Shown here one piece after another: positions 46,040-59,481 of a stretch of DNA of 64,000 bases (position 1 is the stretch's first letter; every line of letters starts with the position of its first letter). The position numbers and the translations under genes are program-made. The notes beneath the pieces were generated by a model. That model worked only from the letters and a program-made list of their open reading frames with translations. It had not been told where the DNA came from and searched no databases. The stretch covers positions 38,592,790-38,656,789 of the forward strand of contig CM077826.1 of the NCBI GenBank assembly GCA_039720395.1, read 5' to 3'. This DNA comes from Liquidambar formosana. Its lineage: Eukaryota > Streptophyta > Magnoliopsida > Saxifragales > Altingiaceae.

Positions 46040-49000
46040 TTGGGCTAGACTCCTTCCTAACACTTGGAGGATTCTAGGGAGGGGTTGTCTATTAGCCAAG
46101 CTGAGCCACCAGAGCCCTTAGATTTAGGACTAGTTTCCCTTGAGACTGTTTCCCCCCGAGATGACCTTCTATTTCTTTGTTGTAGGGGGAGTGGGATTGG
46201 AGCCTTTCTTGTCCATCGCCTAAGATATGGTCCCTCGAATTAGAACCCTCAGACTCAGAGCTGGAGGAGATCACAAAAGGAGCCCTCCCCTTTAGGGAAA
46301 CCCTATCAGAAACAGTCTCTTCTCCTTCTGCTTCTGCTTCTTCTTCTTCTTATCCTTCTTCTTTACTCATCTCCTTCAATTCTAACATCTCCTCTTGTGG
46401 ATCTTCTAAAAGAAATTCTTCTTTAGACTCCTCGCTCTCCCAATAAAGCAAATTGGCAGTGGTGAAAGTTTGTTCCGAGGATAGTAGTTGAGAAGCTTAT
46501 GAGCAACACAACAAGTCTGGCTTCTTTGGTAGTTCAGCACGATGTTTAGATCATCAAAATTAATATCCCCCGAAGGACAGTTAATGCCTTGGACTGCATA
46601 GATAATCAAGATCAGAATTAGAAACTGAAGAAGTAGAAGCTACAGTAAGAATTGCAAAGCAAGAGCGAACTAATACTCACAAGACTTCCTACTTTTGCGA
46701 GGGCACTTAATAGTTTGTCCCGAAATGCTCTCATCAACATTCCCATAAACAAATATTATGTGGTTAGCAACCATAGGGTTTGAGTCTATAAGGTGGGTGA
46801 CTAAAAGTTCTTTCCCAACTCAAAGGGAAAGGTAATCGTTTACTTTACCCTTGTGAGGGATCAGTTTGTAGTGGTGAAAAATCTCCATAAGCCTAAGGTT
46901 GCTCCCCAAGGCCTTATTTAGCGCATCCACTCTAGAGATGATCCTAAAGGCGTTCAACCCGAGTTGGGTAGGAACGAACCTATAGTAATCAAGAAAACAT
47001 ACTAGAAGGGGAGAGAAAGGAACTTAAACTCCTCCCTCAAAGAAGATTGCAGTAGGAATGTGTGGACGCCAGAAATCGACTCGGGAGGAAATCGAGTTTC
47101 TGTTTCCACTCTTAAAAGGGGTTTTCAAAAAATAAAGGAGTCGCCACCTCATTTTTAGGGTACGAGGAAACCACTAAAAAATTTGTTTTATAAAAACAAG
47201 TTTGACTCCATTAATGGAAAATAGGCAAGTCTTGAACCAAAAATGAGGATTCAAGGGTTAGGTTATGAAATGGGAAGGTTCTGAGCTATGGCCCATAGGC
47301 ACCCATTTCGCCCGATAAATCGATCTCATTTATTGATTGGGCTTAATTAATTTCAACCATGCAATAACTAAAAATTATGAAAATTAAAAGATAAAAACTA
47401 AGCTAAGTTGGACTTGGGCTCAAGTAAGCGGCTTACGTACTTCTAACGAAGATTAAAGTCCACGTAGTTCGAACAAACATATTGGGGAGAGAGTTTCACT
47501 CCTCGTAGGACTCTATTAGAATCCAATCCATAATCAAACACTTATTTTTGAAAAACAACTCACTTTGAAACAAACAACTTTAGTTTAGAAACTTGTTTGA
47601 TTTAGCATCAAAACTCTAATAAAATCCTATGAATAATAAAATTCATGGGAGCATGCATCATCACATAAACAACTACATCACAGCAATGGAGTTTAGAAAT
47701 TATACCTGACAGAACTGAAGCAGAGTTCTATTTGCAACCTTGGGGTTGTTGAGTCAAAAATTGGGTAGAGTTTCGACGCTTTCCAAGCTTTATGATGGCC
47801 TCGAGGGAAGGAGTCGCAAGTCGGGTAGAGCTTTCGCGCCTTCAAGCTTCAGAATGGGTCGCAAGTTAGAGGGTACTAATTGGAATGTTCCCCACTAACT
47901 ATTGAGCCAAGCTCTTCTTAGAATGAGTCTCAAGTGAAGGGATACTAATAGGAATGTTCACCCCACACTCAAGAACTCAAGCTCTTCATTTGCTTAGGAA
48001 TACTCTACTAAGACTTAGAGTAGAATGAATGAAGGGAGGACCCCTATTTATAGTGAAAAGTGGGTGGAATGGATGGTTTGGATTTAATCTAGCTAAGGAT
48101 GATCCAATAGCCTAAAATCAATCTTAAGAGATGACATTTATCTCAAATCTAAGTGATAATTATCAAATTTATCAAAAAGATTGGAAAAATCCAGATTAGT
48201 TTAAGAGATAAAGCCAAAAAATTAAAAGGATAAGGATTGATGACCAAGTGGACACCTCACTGGCTGTTTGGCCCTTTATGGCATGAAAACGTGGGAATTA
48301 GAAATTTTCCACTAGACACAAAGTTGTATAGCTTTAAAATACCTTTTCAAAAAGACCAATTTCATCCAAATCCGACTTCCGAGTCAAAAGTTATGGTAAA
48401 AATACGAAATCTGGTTTTAAAGCATATTTTGGACGAATCTTGCTCATTTTAAGTCCAGATTCATCCATTCTTTTTGCACAACGTTTTAATTCAATTTCCC
48501 ACATATTAAGACTCAAATTAAGTCAACATTGATCTACAATGGGTCAATTGACCATAAACCAAGCAAATACGGTTCACCGGGGTCCGAAATGCAATTAAGG
48601 ATAAAATAAGGGTTTGTTTTCCAATTGAGCCATACTTGCGACCAAAACCTTTTAGAAATCATTTTATTCATTTGAAAATATTAATTAAAGCTCAATTAAC
48701 ACCAATGTCGCCATTAGTTTAAAAATTGGGATTGAATTAGAAGTCAATTTTAAAGAAAACCGACAAATGGATCTCAACCTTGCACACTATGGACCATCCC
48801 TAACCAAACCAATTCCAAACCTTACCAAACTTTAAACCAAGCCTACAAATGACATCCTAAGGTCATTAGGATCATCCTAGGATGAATTTGGTGAGAATTG
48901 GATATCAAATAAGAATTATGCAAGTGAAATGACATAAATGCCCTCTAAGTTGCAAAAGTTCTTAAGACTTAACCAAATTGAACCCTAGAAGATACTAATG

Positions 49001-50156
49001 GATTCTTTGAGATGTATAGAGTCTAACTAAGAAGGTTTTGGTGCCAAAATGATGTAATTTTCTACATGTGATAATGCTCCTAAGGTGGAAAGGTGTGGAA
49101 TTAGAGGATGAAAATGGGGTGTCTACAGAATGGGAAGATCATTTTTTGAATCCTTAGAATAAACGTCTTCTCCCTCCTCAGCACATCGAAAGTCAAACTT
49201 TCCATCATCAAAACCGTATAAGGCTCTAAAGTGAGCTATTTTGTGAGTTTGGTCTTTAAGTTGGTAAGTAGTCATTTGCCAAATTGAAAAAAGGACAAGT
49301 CTTAGTTGGGTACTTAACCAAAGTATTTCACCTGAGTCAACCCTTCGAGATAGCTGGGTTCTTTAAATGTAACAACTCTTAGTGTGGGGATAGATCACTA
49401 AGTTACAACCCCACTACATGTCAAACCAAAGAGGTTAGGGACGATAGGTCACATAATATCCCGAGTTAGGATTTTCCAAAACTTAAAAGGCAAGAAACCA
49501 AAAGCCTTGCAACTCTTCATCTTTTTCCCTAATTGTCCTAACCCTAGGGACAACCTCTAAATATCAATACACCAAAACACAAGAATCGAAGCCTAAAAAC
49601 ACATAAGAAAGTTTACTATTTGGATTTCCAGAAGAAAATTGCCGGTGCAAAAGCCTCAACCAAGAACTAAGATGGCAGATTTTTCAAAGAATGAATGCGT
49701 CACTGCAACAGGACTCCAAGGTCTTAAAGAGCACCGTTAAGATGATAGTGGAGATCACAACAATCCGAAATCACAATGAATAAAGGAAAGGGATTTTCAG
49801 CGACAAGAAAGGAAACAGTAATGGAGTTTTCCAGTGAAAAGGCACGGCAAAGTACAAAAGAGTTTTTGGCAACAAGAAAGTAAGAGAGAGATAAAGCAAG
49901 AGTAAACTGAAAACAGGAAAAAGGAAAATAAAACTAATAATCCTTGAAAACCATTAGGCATTTAATGCCATTTATGGGGACAAGCCATGCTTGGCAGTTG
50001 ATGATGTCAGCGCTTTGAAATACGGAAAGGCACCAATAATGCCTGTCAACTGTTTACTTAAGGCCAAAGGCAAAGGAACCGACCCATCAACACTTAACTC
50101 CTTCAAAATCAATGGACAATGAATTATGACAACTCCTACTATGGAATAGTCATAAT
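46040..50156 (-). pseudogene. retroelement-type gene remnant, split by an LTR
   Basis: On the minus strand a frame before the 47061-49127 LTR (around 49200-49128: EEGEDVYSKDSKNDLP) continues after it (47060-46690: VPFSPLLVCFLDYY, QLGLNAFRIISRVDALNKAL, MEIFHHYKLIPHKGKV). This resembles the putative gypsy-type transposon domain (Transposase_28). Stops at 47026-47024 and 46822-46820 break it. A further open piece (INCPSGDINFDDLNIVLNYQ, near 46590) may be another exon. The rest of 49330-50156 shows no recognisable domain. Confidence 0.45.
47061..49127 (-). mobile_element. 2067-bp solo LTR with perfect TSD
   Basis: The + strand starts TGTGGACGCC and ends GGGGTGTCTACA. The 5-bp TSD GAATG is at 47056-47060 and 49128-49132. 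A minus-strand TATA box (ctataaatagg near 48045) sets the orientation. It is a distant relative of the 18512 and 50534 LTRs (shared gagtcgccacct, then atgggaaggttct, then aggcacccat). There is no internal coding region, so a solo LTR left by LTR-LTR recombination. Confidence 0.82.
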
Positions 50157-50533
50157 TGGGGCAAGTTGTGTGGATATATTCCCAAAGAAAAGCATGAGAA
50201 CTGGGACACAGTCTCGAAGTGAAGCACTAGAGTTGGAGTGGCGAGCTGAGTCCTCAATTCCAAGATGGGGCGATTTGAGTTCAATCTTGATAGCCTAATC
50301 GGGGGATCAGTTCGGTTCCATCTCTAGACCAATCTGTGAAAACATCATCATCATTGCATTTCAGTCTCTTGTTTAGCTCGAGACACGTGGCAATTCAATC
50401 AAACTATGGTTCAACCTTATAACCACAGTTGACTAACCATAGTTTGACAATTAAATCCAACCTGAGGTTAACCACTTAACCACAGTTAGCAAACCATGGT
50501 CTAACGGTTATTGGGCTAACCCCAGTTAGGCTT
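50157..50533 (+). mobile_element. fragment of a Copia-like LTR, interrupted
   Basis: TTGTGTGGATATATTCCC at 50165 matches the minus-strand start of the 53841-54443 LTR (TTGTGTGGAAATATTC). It contains repeated aaccatggtttgac-type segments like that LTR. It appears to continue after 56273 (gtggttatcatagttgacca, then ggtcagtccgacc), so the 50534-56268 LTR landed inside it. Confidence 0.4.
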
Positions 50534-50768
50534 TGTGAACCCCGGAAAGTGGCCCACATGATAAAAAAAAGATAAGTTGAAAAAGAAAAGGAGTGACCAC
50601 CTTATATTTTAAAGGAGACAAGGAAAACCCTAAAAACCATTTTTGTTTTAAGAAAAACAATTGAAAAGACTCCATGTTTAAAAAGGAAAGGAAAAATAGT
50701 CTTTTTAGAAACCAAAAAAACTAGGGATTCGGAAGCTAAGTTATGACATGGGAAGGTTCTAGGCAAAG

Positions 50769-53381
50769 TGTAATACCCGTAATTTTTAAATAGGGTATTA
50801 AGGGTTAATCTATGGTTAACGTAATTAATTCCTTGACTTTTCGAATGATTACATGCATGGGTAATGCATGTGTATGATATTTTGATGTTGGATGCGTTTT
50901 GATGCTGGATGCGTTTTGATGCTTGTTTTGGTGCATTGAGTATCTTTCGGGTGCACTTAGCCTCATTTGCAACTTAAGGGTTTAAGCTGCTGAAATTTGG
51001 CTAAGTGTTGGGGAAAAGTGAATTTTCGTAAATTTTCGTTTTAAAGGATAATTTTTGGCGGTAATGGGAGTTTATAATATTATAAGACATTGGTGATTTT
51101 ATGGGATTTTATTAGCATGTTTGGATTGGGTTCCATGCATGTTTGTTTTAGGAAAATCTGTCGGGCGACGGATTTTGTACTAAAACTTGAAATTTAGATT
51201 TTGATATATTGGGTATTTGATTTTTTTGATATTTTATTTGGATTCAAGTGGGGGGTTATTTGCTTATTTTCATTAAATAACTTAAAGTAAAAGGAAGAAG
51301 AAAGAATGGAGAAGATTACTTAAATGTTTTTAATGAAAATAAGGCAGGGATGTGTACTGTGTGGGTTTATACACAATTGCCTGAGTTACTGGGCATTTTC
51401 AGCAAGTGACGATCGATCCTAGCTTTGGGACGATCGATCGTCAGTGCCCCAGAAATGCATTTTCACTTCTGTTTTTCACGATCGATAGTGCATCGCGGAT
51501 TTTGCAAATTTTTTTGCGTAAAATGACGTAAATGCCCCTCACCCCTTATAAAAACCCATCCCCACGATTTTTAGACCAAATCTAATCTTTTTGGGCATGG
51601 AGAGAGAGAGAAAGAGAGGGAGAGAAGGAGAAGATGGGGTGGAGGCTCGACGGCATCTCGCCGGAGCACGGCGACCTCGATCCGACGCCGGCAAGCTCGG
51701 ATCTAGCGTACTTTAGCCCGATCTACGCGTGTATAGTGGTGGATTTGGGTTTTTCTCTCTCTTTGAGGCTTGGGAATGCATTATTATGGTTGGATTCACT
51801 CTTGGTGGAGCTTGGAGCTTGTTCACGGTGATTTGAGCTTGGATTTCGTGGGTGTTGGCATGGATTGTCATCCTCACCAACTCTTTTGCATTCTTAGAGG
51901 TATTTTCTCACATTTTAGAGTTAGGGTTTGTAATTTCTTTTGGTTTATCATCTCATTCTTACATTTATGGGTTTATTCATGCATATTGGGGAATTTTGGT
52001 GGTGACTTGGAGTTGGGGCCTCCATTATTTTCATCAACCAAGTCATTTGGGAGCTAGGGCTTGGATTGGGAGCTTGCATTTGCATCCTAGGGTTTGGACT
52101 TCATACCCACGGCATCAAAGGTTACATTTTTCCACGCATTTGGTTGAGGTAGGTGCAATTTACATAGGTTTAAACTATTGACATGATAATATGGTATATA
52201 TTATCATATTATTTGGTATTCTTGGGCCTAGAATATGAATATACATGATTTATGGAATAAATCTTAAATGGGACTTTGGGGTATTGGATAACATAAATTG
52301 GAAATTATGTTTATTAATGAGTTGGTTTATTTTATACATTAAATGGAATATAATTGTACTGATTTTACGGGTATTTATGATGTTATCATAAATTGGTATA
52401 ATGATGTGATTATTTCCACTATGGTTTATGTGGTATATTTTGAAGATGATTTTGGTTATAAAATCATTTTATAGTTTATCGCATTGCATGTTGGCATAAT
52501 CATGCATTAAATGGATTTAATGAATACTGGGTAAAAGTATTGCATTAAAAGGGGTCATTGGAATTGGACTACTTGCAGTCAATGGGATTTTGCGGTGTTT
52601 TCCATTCCTTTGGTCCTGGGGTACTTTCCGGTTCCAGGTAGGAACCCTTGTGTTCCCGAATCAGAGGCTACTTTCCGGTTCCAGGTAGGAACCCTTGTGT
52701 TGTCCTCTTGGAGGTTGGGTTTAAAATCCTCCATTTCCGCGCGAAGACTCCTGCGGGAGTGGTTGGTAATAAATGGATTAATGTAAATTGGACATGAGTC
52801 ACATGCATTGGGCATTATGCATTATTGATTTTAAGTTATGGATTATAACTTATTTTGGGATTTGTAATATACTTGGTTAGTATATTTTGCTTTAAATGAT
52901 ATAATGGGTTTTATTTATATCATTACTTTAGTTTACTATGTCAAATTGTATCTACTGAGTCGTCGGACTCACGCCTATTATTTTTAAATGTTTTTCAGAT
53001 AATCCAGAGATTGGTTTGGCTATCTTGGGCGGAAGATGTTCTTAATGGAAATTTCATTATGTTAATTATCAATGTAATTGAATCAGAAGTGTAAATGTAA
53101 ATTTAATCGGGGTTGTAATTGTAATTATTTATGGTTGTATACGTAGAATGCGATGCATGGGATGATACCACTTCCATGGATGACAGGAAATTTTTATGTA
53201 TGGATTTTCATAACAGGTTTTCACGATGGTATGTCCTATCTACGGATGGGTCATGCCGAAAATTCTTTTAAAATAATTGAGCATTTTAACACGTGTCATC
53301 CAAGTTTTATCAAAGGATTTATTAAAGAAAAAGCTTGTTTTATTATCATTGATCACGGCTTAATTAATTTGGGTCGTGACA
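50769..53381 (+). mobile_element. 2613-bp solo LTR, perfect TSD and known empty site
   Basis: TGTAATACCCGTAATTT...AATTTGGGTCGTGACA. TSD CAAAG is at 50764-50768 and 53382-53386. The uninterrupted relative at about 18712-18740 (ggttctaggtaaagcctata) shows the empty site. A TATAAAAA box near 51547, a GA-rich leader and a GC-rich segment (51630-51735) follow. A 50-bp unit ctactttccggttccaggta is duplicated near 52620-52700. The TGTAATACCC/GGGTCGTGACA ends resemble Tekay-type chromovirus LTRs; this family call is tentative. Confidence 0.85.
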
Positions 53382-53840
53382 CAAAGCCTATAGGCACCCA
53401 TGTCACCCTTTTAATCTCTTAGTTTATTTGCACTAAATTAAGATCTTACTATACAAAAATCAATAAGTATATCACATCAAGAATTGCATGCATATCATAT
53501 ATTCTATTCATCCACACAATCAAATAAAGAAAATAAAAATAAAACAGAAAAGAGAGAGAAGGAGAATTCTAGGATACTTGGATCCTAGGGCGAACTTGAA
53601 CCTCAAAGCGCCTACGTACCATGCATAGAAATACATGGATCAAAGTCCACGTAATTCGATAAGAATTAGGGTTAGAACCTAATAAAAACTTATGGTAAAA
53701 ACCCTAAGTTTCCTTATTTGAAAAATAATTTAATAAATAAACCAAGTGTGTATTTAAGAAAACTTCCACAGGATGGAAACTTTGATAAAAAAGGTAATTT
53801 ATTAAACAAGGAAACCCCTAATTATGACTATAGATTCATA

Positions 53841-54443
53841 TGCGGGATAAAATTTGCTCCCCGAGAACTACTGATGATGATGGAGCTAAATCTCATGCGT
53901 GGACCTGTACTCACAAGCTGAGAAACAAAGTCAAAGGATAGGCCAAGTTGGGTTTTGGCCAAGCCCTCTCCAAAGCTTAAGTCAGAAGCTATTTATGGAG
54001 GTAAAAGCAAGGAAGAAGATGAATCTCAAAGGATTAGGGTACTGTAGCTTACCTTATTCGGCTGTATTGTACTCTATTTATACCCACCTGTACGGACTGA
54101 CCATATGAGGTCAGGTAACTGCCTTGGTTAGGTCAAATCTTTCCATGGTTTGCCAATAACCGTCTGATCATTGTTTATTGATCATGGTTAGGCAGAGAAC
54201 CATGGTTTCTTGTAGCCGTTGTGTCAGGAATAGCAGCTGTATTTATAGTTTTGGACTGTAGTGGTGATTTGGATTGTAGCATGAGTCATGGGACAGGTGT
54301 CCCGAGCTGAGTATAAGGCCTCGAGCTAGGCGATCACGTGCATTACAATGGATCTGATTGGGCTGTCATTGCTACGTGTCAATGGTCCTGATTCGAGCTC
54401 GTTAGCCCAAGCTGGATCTTCGATTCGAGAATATTTCCACACA
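53841..54443 (-). mobile_element. 603-bp solo LTR, probably Copia type
   Basis: Minus strand TGTGTGGAAATATTC...TTTTATCCCGCA. Direct repeats ATTCATA at 53834-53840 and 54444-54450 flank it; seven matching bases, of which five would be the usual TSD. A minus-strand GGTATAAATAGAG box lies near 54075. The relative at about 19175-19205 lacks the insertion. Confidence 0.75.
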
Positions 54444-56273
54444 ATTCATATTAGGAAATAACCCTAAAAGAGGGAAAAGAAAAAGATTAAGAAAAAGTGA
54501 ATTATGGCACTTTCAAACCCTATTTACCTTGTGCAATTACTCTAAGCAATAGCAAGCTTAAACAGCCTTATTTGCTATAAAGCGATTATCACACCGATTT
54601 GTACCCTTACACATGCTCAAAATAACGCAAAAAGAAGAAAATAGAAATCTGGATAAAATAGTATTAAGGCCAACATTCATCCACTAATCATGCAAACAAC
54701 AGAAATAGTGACCTTACATAAACCCTAATGCAACCCTAATTCTATGACATGCATAAAAACACTAAAATCCACTAACATGAATGCAAAAATTATCATAGTT
54801 ATTCTATATGCAATACATATATAGCAACCATGAAGAAAAACCAATTAAAAAAAACCCTAAACTATCATGCTATATGTAACTTATCTAAAACAAGGATAAC
54901 GGAAACTTTAAACTCACAATAATGCTTAAAAACCTATGAAATAAACCAAAAACATTCTAAACTCATCATGAACAGCATTTAATTCATGTATATTAACTAA
55001 CTAAAGCATTCATACATGATAAAAATCCTAACTTTAGCATGCAATAGGCCTATTCTATAAGAAAATCCATATTTAGCACTAATAAGGAAGAAGGGTTACC
55101 TTAGGAAAGCTTCCTTTGCTGCTGTAAAGACTCTCTCTTGCTCTTGTGAATAATTTGAAACAAGTTTCTTCAAGGCTACAGCAAGAACTTCAACTCTCCT
55201 TCAAGTCTCTCTCTCTTATTCTTTCTTAGAACTTATGTTTAATGCATAAAATTGACTCCCCTAATGCTGAAACATAGTGGGGTATTTATAGAGTTTAATT
55301 AAGATAAATCCATGGTTAAGATTAAAACCCTAAAAATTAATTCAAGGGTTATTAGAGACTCCCTTGGTGCTCAAGGAACTCAAAAGTTACCAAAAACTAG
55401 AAGGAAACTTGTCCAAAAGAGTCCTTATTTATTAAAATTGGAAGAAAATCCACTTTAGCAAAAATTTAGGAAAGCGGTCTTGGGTAATCACCAAGGCCTG
55501 GGTGGCTAGCCACCTGAGCCCAAGCGGCTAGCCGCCCGGGCTTGAGTGGTCGCCCAAGCCCACTTAAGTTTTTCTCCTATTTTGATGTTTGTTGCCTTCT
55601 AGGAGTGTTTTAGGGGTCAAAATTAACTCTGATTTTGATGAAATAAAAGCCAAAACAACTGTGTTTCGATGAAAAATACATTTTTAAACATTTTATGGAA
55701 AAACCCACTAACCATGGGTGCATGGTTAGGTTTTACATTGGTGGTTAACCGCTATGCACTACTATTGCAAAGCATAGGTATGCACATAGGATTGAATTAA
55801 ATGCTTTCCAAACCAAAATTAAACATTCCAAAACACTTTTAGGGATAAAATAAAGAATAATTAAAGTTAATTTGAAGAAAATTTATTGGTAATTTTGAGC
55901 CAAATTGAGCTAACCCAAAATGGGTTTTTTAACCAACTTGAACCATATTCAGCCATTTTAACTCTAAGCCATTAATTCATCAAATTGAACCTATAAATAC
56001 CTCATATGCATCAATATGAACTCCAATTGACAATTTGGAGATCATTTCAAGGTCAAATGAAAAGTTTGTGATCTAAAAGACAATTATGCCCCTCAAGTCA
56101 CAAAAGCTCTTGTTATCCCTCAAAATCAACTCCAAATTGAACCAAAATTCATACCCATTATCCTTATGACTCTAAAAAGCTAATGCAAGTGATTAGACTC
56201 AAAAATAAAATAAAAACCTACATGAGATGACAAACCCTAGTAAAGTGGTGCAAAAATGGGGTGTGACAAGCTT

Positions 56274-57842
56274 AACTTAACCCAAGTGGTTATCATAGTT
56301 GACCAAGGTCAGTCCGACCAAATGAGATATGATGAACAATACCCTAATTTGACACACACATCATCTTCTACCTTTTCCTCCTCCTCCAAGAATATACAGT
56401 CACTGACTTAAGCTTTGGAGAGGTTTTGGCCACTTCAGCCTCCCTCTAACCTTGTTTTCCAACTTGTGATTGCATATCAAATAGTGAAACCAGCTCCAGC
56501 CCCTCATTGCCGTGTTCGTGGTCTAGATTCAGACCCACACAACAATATTAAAGGTCATTGGCCAATTTGTTTACTCTTTATAAATATAAAATCTTTGGGT
56601 GAGACGTGTTAGCCGGGTAATCGAACTCCTTCAACAACCAATTAGATGAATAAAGTACAACCTAACAATCCATATATTCAGTTGGACCATTTTCAATGAG
56701 GTATCTAAAAAGAAAATTAATATAATACATTTAATTTTTTTATTTTATTTAGTTTGAACATGGAGTGTTTGTGCTTGAGAGTCTCTTCATTCTTATGAGA
56801 GAGAGGGAGCGAAAATAGAAGAGAAGATATGCGCATGGTGTAACAATAGCTACAAGTCAAATTTATTAGCGGTGGGATGGAATTGCAATACCTCATCAAT
56901 CACTATGGGATATGAGCAAGGACATGTGAACCATGGCATGTGTCCTGCTAATTGCTACACAAGGTATGCATTCGGCTAATGTTTATTGTACATTAACACA
57001 CAGATAGAAGGTCCACCTTCATTTATAAGTATGTCACCATCTATAAAAGGATAAAATAATTTAACCTTAGTCATCACCTACTTTGCTAATGGCATAGTAA
57101 TTTAGAGGGATTTGTCTCATTTGTTAAATGAGTGATGAGTGATGAGTGATTTCGGGTTCAAACTTATGGAAAAATAGTGATATCCATTGGCTGATATTAA
57201 AGGTATTAAGTGCTACTATCTTAGTTATATTTCCTAACTAGGAGGCAAGGAGCTTGCGAAAGTGGAAAAGTGGTAGTGCTGGTTTTGTTTAGTTACATTT
57301 TCTATTAGCATAGTATTAGACTTAGTGATGGAATAATGGAACTGATGTAGGGATTTGAGTATTTTAGTTAAATTTCCTACTAGCAGTATTAGACTTTGTG
57401 ATGAATGATGGAACTGATGCAGGACTTAAGTATAGAGTATTAGCTACTTTGTTTGTTAATTTAGCTGGTTTTCCATGCACATTGAATAGTCTTTTTGTAA
57501 GTGTTACTATACCCATTGCAATGGTATTACATTATCAAAATTATATAGCAAATTATAGTAGGTTATACAGCAGATTATAGCAGTAATTTTGTTATCTTGG
57601 ATTCTCCCCCAAGTGGGCTTTGTAGTAGATTATATCCAAATTATGATTAACTAATCAAGCATTTATTTCAAACTTGCAAAATGACAGGCCTAATGGCTTA
57701 ATTTTTTAATTTGCTTAATTTTTTGTCATTTGAAGTGCTGAAAAGAGCCAATTTCAAACCCCCTATGAGAAGCCCAATGACCAATAGCCTCAATATTTCA
57801 AAAGAGGGTGTTTGGTCTAAACCGGATAGAACCGACCGGACT
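56274..57842. other. intergenic, with SINE-like and tandem repeat
   Basis: No gene is recognisable. A SINE-like element lies at about 57090-57205. Two diverged units of about 100 bp (gtattagacttagtgatgga against gtattagactttgtgatgaa) lie at 57290-57415. Confidence 0.5.
57090..57205 (+). repeat. tRNA-derived SINE-like element, second copy
   Basis: The order tagtaatttagaggg, tttgtctcatttgtta, gggttcaaac (box B) and gatattaaagg matches the copy near the left end of the window. A gagtgat triplet is expanded between the boxes. Confidence 0.4.
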
Positions 57843-59430
57843 GAATCGAATCGAAAGCAAACTGATACAGTCGGTTCTACTATGAATTCGATCTGTTTTG
57901 ATTTGTATTTTATAAAACAGATTATTTTGATTCAGTCCAAGAAACTCCCCTAACCCCAACCGAACCGAACCTATTTCACCCATAGTAGAAACCTTATTTT
58001 TTTTCTTTTTATGAAAATATATTTAGAGCCATTTAGTTCAGCCTATGAGACTTTTCACAATCTTGAGGCCTTAGGCAACCGCCTAAGTAGCCTATTAGGC
58101 TTCTATACGAGTCAAAGTGAGTTTTCCATGTAATTGTGACATGGCCACATGATATCACATACCAATAAAATTAAAGTAAAATGAAACTGTGGGACAAAAA
58201 AGTACTAAGCTAGTTTCAATTTGTTCCACTAGTATCACAGTTGCATATACATTTTTCTCTATGAGCCGATCCTAGAGAGGAAATAAAAACATGTGTGAGA
58301 GAGAAGCTGTTGGTGACGAGAGAGGAAGAGAGGAGAAAGATTGTGGGTATATTGGACATTGCAGTGAGGGTCTAAATGCTATTTTATTTGGAATGTACAG
58401 TCTCTCTACCTGTACCGTAATATATCTATACTACCTATAAAAGGGTGAATCCTAGAAAAACTTTTGATTCTCTAAAATACCCTTATTTTAAAATGTAATG
58501 ACATCATTACCCTTAAGTAATCCAAAAGACAAAAAGAAAAAAGATACATAATTAATTAAATCATGGAGAAACCTACTTTAATTAGAGTTTTACAATCCTA
58601 TTCCACTTCCCCATACCCTACTTTAATTAGAGTTATACAATCTTATTCCATTAGCCCATACGTTTCTTTCCCCATTAACTCATTCATTTTTTGCAACAAA
58701 AACTAATAAGAAAAACTCATAAGTCTCTCCCCCTTAGTCCCCCATTATGTACCCCTTTAGTATCCCTATGCCAACCTTATGAATTTAAAATTCACCTTTT
58801 CTTATTTTTAGTTGGAGATTGAAAATCCCACATCAAAGGTATAGTTTTCTTTATTTTTTATATTTTGTTTTTTTTTTGGTTTTTTTTTTTTTTTTTTTGG
58901 GAATATGCTTAATATCTCTTTGATGTTCTCTTGGAGATTCAACGTCTCACCGTAAGAGGTATCTTTTTTTTTCCCCCTTTCTTTCTGTATTTTATATTTT
59001 ACCTTATATTTATAGTGATTTGTTGAATACACTATTTCATTAAGATAGTGTGTTGTAATTAGAGATTATTGTTTCTATAGATTTTATTATTCTTATGTCG
59101 ATCATTCCTTTTTTTTTCACTTGGTAATTTTGAGGATTGGAACTGGTTATAGAATACCAGTTGTGCAGAGGCTTTTATTTTCTGAATCCATTAAATGTAA
59201 ATGCATATTAATTTTGTTTTAGGTTTTTGGGTGATAACTTCCAAGTTATCTTGTTTAAATCCAGGATACTCAATAATTTTCTGTTTCATAAATATTATTA
59301 TTATTTAATGCTTTGATGTTTTTTGATTTAATATAACATCATTGAAATTGAAACGGGAAGAGATTAAGTAAGATTTTGCTTTTAGAAATTCACAGCCAAA
59401 TAAACTTTCACTTCCTTAAACTGTTTTCTT

Positions 59431-59474
<44 letters not shown>

Positions 59475-59481
<7 letters not shown>

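Larger units (their letters stand above)
50534..56268 (-). mobile_element. minus-strand solo LTR (about 2.5 kb without nested insertions)
   Basis: The + ends are TGTGAACCCCGG (50534) and GGGGTGTGACA (56268). The flanks GGCTT and AGCTT are a TSD with one mismatch. A minus-strand TATA box lies near 55278. It matches the 18512-46039 LTR along its length and is itself interrupted by the LTRs at 50769-53381 and 53841-54443. It has no coding region. Confidence 0.72.

Noticed and set aside
46040..50533. Reading the two minus-strand LTRs (18512-46039, 50534-56268) as the pair of one element
   Set aside because: No primer-binding site follows the right LTR, no polypurine tract precedes the left, and the right one has its own near-matching TSD.
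57398..57580. Open frame of 60 codons with ATG
   Set aside because: It lies across a tandem repeat unit, has no similarity that I recognise and is at the length expected by chance.
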